From the NCBI GenBank assembly GCA_963693365.1, contig CAVNZM010000001.1:10478001-10542000 (forward strand): a stretch of 64,000 nucleotides of DNA. The letters run 5' to 3'. The DNA comes from Amoebidium appalachense (taxonomy: Eukaryota; Ichthyosporea). How positions within the stretch are numbered: position 1 is the first letter of the stretch; the number at the start of each line of letters is the position of its first letter. The translations under genes and the position numbers were made by a program. This document shows, one piece after another, positions 57,141 to 64,000 of the stretch. A model generated the notes under the pieces. It ran no database searches, was not told the DNA's origin, and was given only the letters and a program-made list of their open reading frames with translations.

Positions 57141-57175
<35 letters not shown>

Positions 57176-57500
57176 CACTTGCGCGCACGTGCACCTCACA
57201 ACACACAAGGCCTCCACAATGTTATTGCACACACACACGCACACAAAAGCACACACACACAGACACGTACGTCACACACACACGGGTAAATTCATGGTAC
57301 GCGCATACACGACCTGAAACACACATCCGCACACACGGTGGCACACACGTGCACTCACACGTAAACACACACACACACTCACACAGATTCACACTCACAC
57401 ATACACACACATACGCACACATAAACACACATATGCACACATAAACACACAAACACACAAACACCGTACACTCACACTCACGCACACAAACACACAGTTT
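56766..57500. repeat. CA-rich satellite with higher-order repeat
   Basis: CA arrays in which CAACACACAAGGCCTCCACA and TGTTATTGCACACACA blocks recur about every 155-165 bp (56870, 57018, 57198), alternating with GTAAATAT-TGG blocks. Confidence 0.9.
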
Positions 57501-57714
57501 CCGGCTTACACACACGTTGGTCCGTCAAGGTTACACATCTACACACATACACAAAAGCCGTCCACCAACAGGCACCATAAGTGACACACGCGCACACTGG
57601 CACAGGGCTGCTAGCACATGGACACTATGACATACAAGGACACACAGTCACAGACCTGGTAACACTCAGATGTGTGCACATGTTCATGGCAACATGGCTT
57701 TGAGCGCAGCCAGT

Positions 57715-57718
<4 letters not shown>

Positions 57719-57763
<45 letters not shown>

Positions 57764-57810
57764 AAAAAAAAAAAAAAAAACCAGAAAAAAAAAAAAAAAA
57801 AAAAAAAAAA
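57719..57810. repeat. Poly-C joined to poly-A
   Basis: About 34 C followed directly by about 28 A, then CCAG and about 28 A. Confidence 0.95.
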
Positions 57811-57994
57811 GGTACAAGAGAGCCCCCAGGCAGCCTACTTTCAAACACACTTTCTTTATACAATGCATGTGGACACCCACTCTCTCCTGTGGGTGCCTGA
57901 TACTAACACACCCCACCTACACCAAATCCTAAAGCACATACCGGGCTGGGTATAACAAACCTTTTTTTTTTTTGCTTGTTATTTTTTAATTAAT

Positions 57995-58030
<36 letters not shown>

Positions 58031-58056
58031 GGGGGGATTAAAGCAAGACATCTTAC

Positions 58057-58253
58057 CTTCCTCCTCACTGGATGAAAAAGAGCCCTCCAAGACCAGAAGA
58101 AGTTTGTTGCCCTTGCCGATTACCCTATTGATCTCGTCAAAGGTGAAGTCCTCATGCTGGATACGAAAGTCACTTAACGGCTCATTCCTGTTGCGAAAGC
58201 CAACGGCGTTAGCATTTGCCCGAAGCCCCTTGCCACCAAGAGTCGAAGCAAGC
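58057..58253 (-). CDS. Exon of unrecognised minus-strand gene
   Basis: Acceptor TTTACACTGCTACACAG, donor GAAG|GTAAGA. Encodes LASTLGGKGLRANANAVGFR, NRNEPLSDFRIQHEDFTFDE, INRVIGKGNKLLLVLEGSFS and SSEEE. Charged and hydrophobic spacing, together with strong junctions, make this the best single exon of the gene. No family is recognised. Confidence 0.75.
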
Positions 58254-58430
58254 CTGTGTAGCAGTGTAAACGTTAGTACCACAACAGCAGAGGAATAAAG
58301 TGTCACTGTGACCACGGTATTCCTACATTCGTCTGCACATAAATGGTACTCTATCAACGACCTTGCCCACAGCTTGCCTGCTACAGAAACTGTACAACGA
58401 CTGCACAAACTGGCACATGCCACCTTCAAT

Positions 58431-58432
<2 letters not shown>

Positions 58433-58494
<62 letters not shown>

Positions 58495-58733
58495 CTTCGC
58501 TCCTCAATCCCCCCCCGTTTGGTTTGTGTACCTTTTATTTCACATGGCCATGGAAGGGGGCTAGTCACGAAATCAGTCCGAATATTACCGCCTACTCCCC
58601 TTCTCCCCTTTGTCCTCCCCCTGAGCCAATGATGTGCCCCTTTTACAGGCCATGAAATCTAACACCTAACTCCACTCTCCTACCTTCCCTCCCTCCTTCC
58701 CCACACGTTCCTCCCACCTCCCCCCCCTTCCCC

Positions 58734-58770
<37 letters not shown>
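58433..58770. repeat. Poly-C, (CA)n and second poly-C run in an intron
   Basis: C run at 58433-58463 followed by CA to 58491. C-rich run at about 58728-58770. Confidence 0.92.
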
Positions 58771-58772
<2 letters not shown>

Positions 58773-59189
58773 TTCCTCCATGACGTAGCTGAACACAGAT
58801 GAATTGGCACTTTAGCATGCCCCTTTCTAACTTATACAGTGGTGTTTATTACAACCTGATAAACCAGCAAATGGCAGTAACCAAGCCAAAGCATGTGTGA
58901 GTATTCAGCAAGCGCACAACTAAACCCATCCCGTCCCACCCTCCCTTACCCCCCCCCCCCCCTCCCCCCCCCCCCCCCTTCCCCCCACCCACCCACCCAA
59001 CCAGCCGGCGGTACATACACAAACCCGTTGCACACTAACCCATGGCACACAAACGCATACAAGGCACACACACACCCACACACCCACCCAAGCTCAAGGG
59101 AGAGCGGATGTGTTCACGCATGCACGTGTGTGCGTGTTCACATGCATAATGAATGCCAGTATGCATGGAATGTGTGGTTTCATCCATCC

Positions 59190-59256
59190 TTTTTTTAAAA
59201 CGCCCAGTATAACCGCTATATCACCGCAGGCTTCGGATTTCAGTCTTTTGACATGC
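59190..59256 (-). CDS. Tentative exon of the minus-strand gene
   Basis: After acceptor GGATGGCAG the minus strand reads HVKRLKSEACGDIAVILG. Possible donors follow within GCGGTGATA or GGGCGTTTTA, neither strong. The plus strand over the same bases also has an acceptor-like CACCGCAG, so the strand is uncertain. Confidence 0.3.
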
Positions 59257-59384
59257 CTGCCATCCACTGCTTGCCTTCCATCCTCCTCCGCTCCCCCCCC
59301 CCTCCCCCTCCCCTTCCCCCCGGCCCCTCCCCACAGTTCATGCATTCCGGTACAACATGGACTCGAATTCAAGTTGTTGCTTAC

Positions 59385-59428
59385 CGTGTGCAGCTGTGGG
59401 GTTATGCCTGGTGGGAAGACCTGGTTTT
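59385..59428 (-). CDS. Short exon of the minus-strand gene
   Basis: Acceptor TTCCACAGCCACCTGCAG and strong donor CACACG|GTAAGC. Two frames are open. NQVFPPGITPQLHT is the more protein-like. The frame matching the phase of the preceding exon reads KPGLPTRHNPTAAH. A nearby alternative acceptor (at about 59438) would suit the first. Confidence 0.4.
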
Positions 59429-59489
59429 CTGCAGGTGGCTGTGGAAAGTGAATTTGTGTAGCAAAGGACGGGGGTGCAGACGGGTGGAG

Positions 59490-59495
59490 AAGGGG

Positions 59496-59529
<34 letters not shown>

Positions 59530-59715
59530 GGGAGGAGGGGGAGGGGAGAGGGGACGGGGGTACTGAGTAGTAGGCAAGAAGTTTGGTGCAAGAAAACGTT
59601 AGCCCTTGGGAAGTGAGGGCCGGTGTTGTGAAAGCATAAAGGTGTGGAGGGAGAAATAGAATGGGACAGGGAGACAGAAAGAATTAGTTTGAAAAGAGGA
59701 AAGGCTGGAGAGGAA

Positions 59716-59763
<48 letters not shown>

Positions 59764-59765
59764 TC
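59490..59765. repeat. Two long poly-G runs in an intron
   Basis: G-rich runs at about 59490-59529 and a pure run at 59718-59761. Confidence 0.95.
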
Positions 59766-59818
59766 TTAAGTACGACGATAGGCAAAGGTGTGTGTGAGTG
59801 TGAGAGTGTGAGTGAGTG

Positions 59819-60140
<322 letters not shown>

Positions 60141-60258
60141 CTTAAGGGAGGGGGGAGTAGAGTTTTAATGGTACCAAATAGTTTATATTGAGGGACAGGC
60201 ACTGATAGCACAGGGGAGGGGATTTGGGTACGGTTTTTATTGAGCTGTTTTCCGTTAC

Positions 60259-60338
60259 TCTTCCACAGTTGCACCAAATACGATGAAAGACACACAAAAA
60301 GGCCTGGCCACGTGGGTGAAATGACCATTTTCGGAAAG
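60259..60338 (-). CDS. Exon of unrecognised minus-strand gene
   Basis: Acceptor GTATCCTGCAG, donor GAAGA|GTAACG. Encodes LSENGHFTHVARPFCVSFIV and FGATVEE, beginning in phase 0 and ending in phase 2. The opposite strand also carries acceptor- and donor-like signals with an open Cys-containing frame. I prefer the minus strand because neighbouring exons are minus. Confidence 0.5.
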
Positions 60339-60801
60339 CTGCAGGATACTCGTTGCAAGACACAGGGTAACTCTGACAACTACTCCCTCCCCCCTCCCCC
60401 CTCCCTCTACGTTTTCCCTCCCCCTCCCTCCATCTCCCTCCCCCTCAACCCCGATCTATCTCCAGCTCTGGTGTCGGTTTCTCTGTCTTTTGTCGCCGTG
60501 CTCCTGGGCCACTGGGGCAATCTTGCCAGCTTTAAGTTATTCGAATTCGTAGCCTGGTTGCAAAAAGAAAACGTTCAACATTGTTTTTGGGAAAGAGTTG
60601 CATGTAAATAGCAACGGGCTTCGAGGAGGGGGGGGAGGGGGGGGGGGAGAGAGAATCTTACGCAACTCAGTTATATCTCTCACGGTTTTCAACCTCCATC
60701 GTGAAACCAATTAGCGCTCTCTTCTATTGTTCCCCTGTGTACGACATCTTCCACAATCACCTCCTCCGACACCATCATGTAATCAGATGGTTGGTGGCCA
60801 C

Positions 60802-60935
60802 ATCAGACTGCAAGCTTGCTTGATTTGCACACATGTTCATGAGCACTGACAGCAGGGTGTGGTACCACTGCCCCAAATGCGGTGCAAGGTACTGTGGTGT
60901 ATGCCACAAATCATCAAGGCCACCCATAGTCGTAG
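60802..60935 (-). CDS. Exon of unrecognised minus-strand gene
   Basis: Acceptor CAGTATTTCAG, then TTMGGLDDLWHTPQYLAPHL, GQWYHTLLSVLMNMCANQAS and LQSD. The donor GAT|GTGGCC is weak but restores phase 0 for the next exon (60338-60259). Alternation of aromatic and leucine residues suggests packed helices. Overlapping plus-strand sequence contains CPKCGARYCGVC, which I rejected as a shadow. Confidence 0.6.
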
Positions 60936-60942
60936 CTGAAAT

Positions 60943-60949
<7 letters not shown>

Positions 60950-60986
<37 letters not shown>
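60950..60986. repeat. Poly-C run
   Basis: C tract immediately upstream, in transcription sense, of the 60935-60802 exon acceptor. On the transcribed strand it is poly-G. Confidence 0.95.
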
Positions 60987-60989
<3 letters not shown>

Positions 60990-61295
60990 ACCACCACCAC
61001 CACCAAAACATACAAAGAAAAGAAAGAAAGAAAGACAAGAAAGAAGGAGAGAAAAAGAAGAGTCTTCGAGAAAGGGAAAGCTGAGACACATGCAGTTACT
61101 GTCATGACGTATGTACCTCTCGCCAACACAACATGGGTGTGTGTGTGCATGCATGCGTGCGTGCGTGTAGTGCGCGCGGGCGCGTATGCGCGCACATGCC
61201 GCCGTGCACACGTGTGTGCGTGCGTGTGTGCGTGTGTGTACGTGTACGTGTGCGTGTGCGTGTGAGTGTATGCATACATGGGAAGGGGGGGAAAC

Positions 61296-61371
61296 ATTAT
61301 CTGTGGTCTGGCAAAGATGATAATATTCCAAGATGGTATCATCATGTTTCGACATAATAATGAATTTCATG
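61296..61371 (-). CDS. Tentative exon of the minus-strand gene
   Basis: Reads [20 protein letters not shown] then QTTDN, entering in phase 2 to fit the previous exon. The acceptor AG lies at the end of a GA repeat, with no pyrimidine tract, and the donor AAT|GTTTCC is weak. The peptide itself is convincing; the boundaries are not. Confidence 0.4.
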
Positions 61372-61387
61372 CTCTCTCTTCAATCCC

Positions 61388-61553
<166 letters not shown>

Positions 61554-61635
61554 ACTCTCGCCCCTCCTCTGACTATCACAATGATGGATCCATACATACC
61601 ACATGTGTAATCCTGCAATGGCCGGTGAATCTCAC

Positions 61636-61691
61636 CAATGCCAGAGTTCACAGAGAGTTTTGCATTCCACAAGATTAGTCACCCCGGCAAA
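61636..61691 (-). CDS. Exon of unrecognised minus-strand gene
   Basis: Acceptor TTAGACTTTATAG, strong donor CATTG|GTGAGA. Encodes FAGVTNLVECKTLCELWH plus two bases. Confidence 0.6.
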
Positions 61692-61881
61692 CTATAAAGT
61701 CTAAGGAAACACGCATTGAGTTGAGCATTCCAGCAAGCGCTTTTCTGTGGACGTCGTTGATATTAGTGTACACATATCTTTTTTATTTTTTTTTTCTTTC
61801 TTTTCTTTCCTTTTTGGGGAAACGAAAAAGAGATTCGTTTCCACTACCGCAACACTACCGGTTGCTCACACTGAACTACAC

Positions 61882-61920
<39 letters not shown>

Positions 61921-62037
61921 ACAACACACACACACACACGCACACAAACAGGGGAAAAAAGAAGGGGAGGGGGGGGGGGGGGGGGGAGAGGGGGGGGGGG
62001 GGGGGGGGAGGGAAGGAGGGAGGGGGCGGGACGGCGG

Positions 62038-62076
<39 letters not shown>
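61882..62076. repeat. Poly-C, (CA)n and poly-G cluster in an intron
   Basis: C run at 61882-61920 followed by CA, then G-rich blocks at 61968-62009 and 62040-62076. Confidence 0.95.
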
Positions 62077-62077
<1 letters not shown>

Positions 62078-62137
62078 GAAAATAAAAACAACACTCCTTC
62101 CCAACCTGTTTCCCCTTCCCCAAGTGGCACTGCCCAC

Positions 62138-62231
62138 CGTGCAACCAGTTCTCATCAAGTGCATCAGAACATCAATCCGATGAACTTCTTCGCACATCTC
62201 CACCAGGCCACCTAAGTACACATAAAGGCCA
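62138..62231 (-). CDS. Exon of unrecognised minus-strand gene
   Basis: The acceptor TATACTAG gives phase 2, so the split codon CG|T (Arg) joins it to the preceding exon. The peptide is GLYVYLGGLVEMCEEVHRID then VLMHLMRTGCT. Donor ACG|GTGGGC (phase 0) leads to the 61691-61636 exon. An alternative donor at 62105 (AAACAG|GTTGGG) extends it but breaks phase. Confidence 0.65.
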
Positions 62232-62293
62232 CTAGTATACTGTGCCCGGGCTAAATGGGAAGCACACCGTGTGTGATGCACTCAAACTCTTAC

Positions 62294-62457
62294 CGTCGAG
62301 CGTAATAAACACTGTTAAACAATTGCCTTTCGAACACTGGCTGCAACTTGAACCAAAATTTGTTATCTAGACACACAAACATGTTTGGGATCGTTTCTGA
62401 GTGCATGTAGTTGAGTACATCCTGTACTGAATTAGTACTCATTACTGTGCAGGCTGC
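62294..62457 (-). CDS. Exon of unrecognised minus-strand gene
   Basis: Acceptor GACAAGATTGCAG (phase 0) and strong donor GACG|GTAAGA (phase 2). Encodes AACTVMSTNSVQDVLNYMHS, ETIPNMFVCLDNKFWFKLQP and VFERQLFNSVYYAR. This is one of the clearest exons, and its phase fits both neighbours. Confidence 0.75.
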
Positions 62458-62489
62458 CTGCAATCTTGTCATGACTCGTATTTCACAGT

Positions 62490-62610
62490 ATCCCTCCCCC
62501 CCCCCCCCCCCCCCGCCTCCCCCCCCCCCTCCCCTCCCCCCAATATCCTGCCCCCCCCCCCCCCCCCCCCTCCCCGCCTCCCCCTCCCTCCCCCCTCCCC
62601 CCCTTCCGAC
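62490..62610. repeat. C-rich tract in an intron
   Basis: C runs broken by T, G or AATAT between two exons of the minus-strand gene. Confidence 0.93.
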
Positions 62611-62738
62611 TCCAGCATTGGTGTTTTCGTCTAAGACTTTGTCTCACAATAACGCTACACAAACTACATATCCATATAAATGTGGTTGATGCGTGGTTTG
62701 GTCCGGTGACCTGCCAACTAGTACTGATCAATGTGCAC

Positions 62739-62812
62739 CTGCTGATTTGCATCCAGTATGGATGCAATCGTCATGATTGTGTTCTGGCATGCAACATGAT
62801 GGTCACCCTCAA
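62739..62812 (-). CDS. Exon of unrecognised minus-strand gene
   Basis: Acceptor TTTTTTCGTTTGCAATACAG, donor CAG|GTGCAC. Two bases complete a codon, then EGDHHVACQNTIMTIASILD and ANQQ, ending in phase 0 to fit 62457. Confidence 0.7.
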
Positions 62813-63125
62813 CTGTATTGCAAACGAAAAAACTCCATTAGTGTTCAACTGACCACCACCGTGGTGTGGTGAAGCCTTAACTATACTAGGTTCCTTGCGT
62901 ATAATCCCAACACCTCAGATCAGCCTTTATATTGTATCATACTACCCGAGCCGGTGCATTAATAGTTACGCAAACCCGACAATTTTGTTAGTAAATAAAC
63001 TTATATGGTGCCGCGTAGGCTATGTATTTAGTACGGTATAGGGGAAGATCTATTGGTCCTCCTTAATTATCTTGCAGAGTGAGACGTGTACAAATACCAG
63101 AGTGCATTTAACGGAGGTTCTTTAC

Positions 63126-63195
63126 ATGATCCGCGAGGGCCTCCAGAAAGTGGCAACCTGCGTTCAAAGGTACAACCTTATAATTTATGGTGCAG
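63126..63195 (-). CDS. Most 5' exon found of the minus-strand gene
   Basis: Acceptor TTTCCATCCACTGCAG, donor CAT|GTAAAG. Encodes CTINYKVVPLNAGCHFLEAL then ADH. Its end phase (0) does not fit the next exon (needs 1), so an intervening exon or an alternative junction is missing. The gene must extend above 63.2 kb. Confidence 0.5.
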
Positions 63196-63248
63196 CTGCA
63201 GTGGATGGAAATTATAGGCTCTCTGGGGCCTCGGGGGACTGTGGCTGC

Positions 63249-63500
63249 CCCCCCCCCCCCCCCCCCCCCCCCTCTCCGTTTTCTTCCCACCTGCCAATCT
63301 CAACGATTATGTTCAAACCACTCTGACTTTTGTTCAACCATTACTGGCGTCATGCTAATATTGCTGCCAATAGGATTCACATGAACATCTTGGGTTTTCA
63401 AGTTGCATGCTCATCATTTTCTAAAAAATTCCCTACCTTGGGGGACCCTCTCCTCCCCCTCCCCCCCTCCCCCCCCCCCCCCCCCCCCCCCCCCCCCACA
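63249..63500. repeat. Poly-C runs
   Basis: C runs at about 63249-63272 and 63465-63497, the second followed by CA. Confidence 0.95.
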
Positions 63501-63509
63501 CACACACAC

Positions 63510-64000
63510 CTGCCAGAACATGGTTACAGTAGCCACATGTGTGTCCTACAGCCTGTTACAAGCAAGTATATGTGCTTATGCGTGTCTAGCCTATCGGGTG
63601 CACAGCAGGCAGAACCCAAAACACATGTGTGCACTCGAGCACAGTTACTGTAGCGCAGTATGGAATTCCATGGCAAAGCAGAGTGTGTTGCATGCAAAAC
63701 ATGATTTAATTTGTTTGACTCTTTTCTTTCATTGGCCATCGTTTGACTGTATGATGTGGCCCAAACAGCAAAATGGTGCCTCAAGTTCACAAGCAGCTCA
63801 AGCAAGCATTAAATATGATGATATGGCCAGTGTCTTGTATGCAAGACATACCAAAGGGGGTTTCCTTTAGACCAGATTATAATAGGCCCTTTAAAGTCAG
63901 GCCAAAATGCTGTTTGATGCGCATTTCGTAACCCATAGGATATTTATGAGATTGTTTTCGAGCCCGACTTCAGCCGGATTTCTCAGAGAAACCCCCTTTG
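63510..64000. other. Right edge without a supported gene
   Basis: Open frames exist on both strands but no splice-supported exon was identified. Confidence 0.35.

Noticed and set aside
60833-60930. Plus-strand frame with CPKCGARYCGVCH, resembling a zinc ribbon or RING fragment
   Set aside because: The minus strand over the same bases gives a longer, more protein-like exon with a good acceptor and phase agreement with neighbouring minus exons.
63072-63169. Plus-strand exon-like frame beginning SETCTNTRVHLTEV with acceptor and donor
   Set aside because: An overlapping minus exon has comparable signals and fits the strand of the surrounding gene. Kept as an alternative only.

Overview
The window is nuclear DNA from an intron-bearing eukaryote. 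Coding exons carry GT-AG junctions with matching phases, branch-point-like and polypyrimidine tracts, and the mobile DNA is eukaryotic (Ty1/copia-type LTR elements, an APE-type non-LTR element, a TA-flanked DNA transposon). The base composition is striking: dozens of pure poly-C or poly-G runs of 15 to 60 bases, and (CA)n/(GT)n arrays up to about 155 bp. I cannot name the organism. A repeat-rich protist (for example a unicellular holozoan) or a marine invertebrate would fit, but nothing in the sequence settles it.

Layout. 0.4-6.1 kb: a plus-strand gene for a secreted protein, with a signal-peptide exon (395-491) and a large Cys-pair repeat exon (5248-6126). Its first intron holds a dead, 5'-truncated copia element. 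9.86-11.42 kb: an intact single-exon C2H2 zinc-finger gene. 11.7-14.0 kb and 28.6-32.2 kb: two copies of a diverged non-coding segmental duplication. 15.9-21.9 kb: a decayed plus-strand copia element that lacks its 3' LTR. 25.4-25.6 kb: the last exon of a minus-strand gene. 26.0-27.7 kb: a tandem three-LTR, two-internal-region miniature retroelement (TRIM-like). 29.2-30.1 kb: an aberrant copia product in which an LTR is joined to a 39-nt copy of the 5' half of initiator tRNA-Met and then to a reverse-transcriptase fragment. 32.9-33.9 kb: a solo LTR with intact target duplication. 34.4-37.2 kb: a 5'-truncated non-LTR retrotransposon. 41.5-50.5 kb: a pogo/Tigger-like DNA transposon with TA duplications and 24-bp inverted repeats, itself split by a very young full-length copia element (42472-49225). 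39.3-40.1, 50.8-51.6 and 53.0-54.0 kb: tandem satellites. 56.5-63.2 kb: an unrecognised minus-strand gene of at least ten short exons whose introns are packed with homopolymers and microsatellites.

The host genes do not form a visible pathway. The coherent story is the mobile DNA. Three copia-like families use the internally cleaved initiator-tRNA-Met priming known from Drosophila copia, or a variant of it. Their products here range from an almost identical-LTR insertion, through a solo LTR and a multi-LTR array, to a failed strand-transfer product that has captured the whole tRNA half. A second theme is mutational: homopolymer length change in a poly-C linker has broken the pol frame differently in two copia copies, and recurrent approximately 6-nt insertions that create local inverted repeats occur in unrelated sequences.
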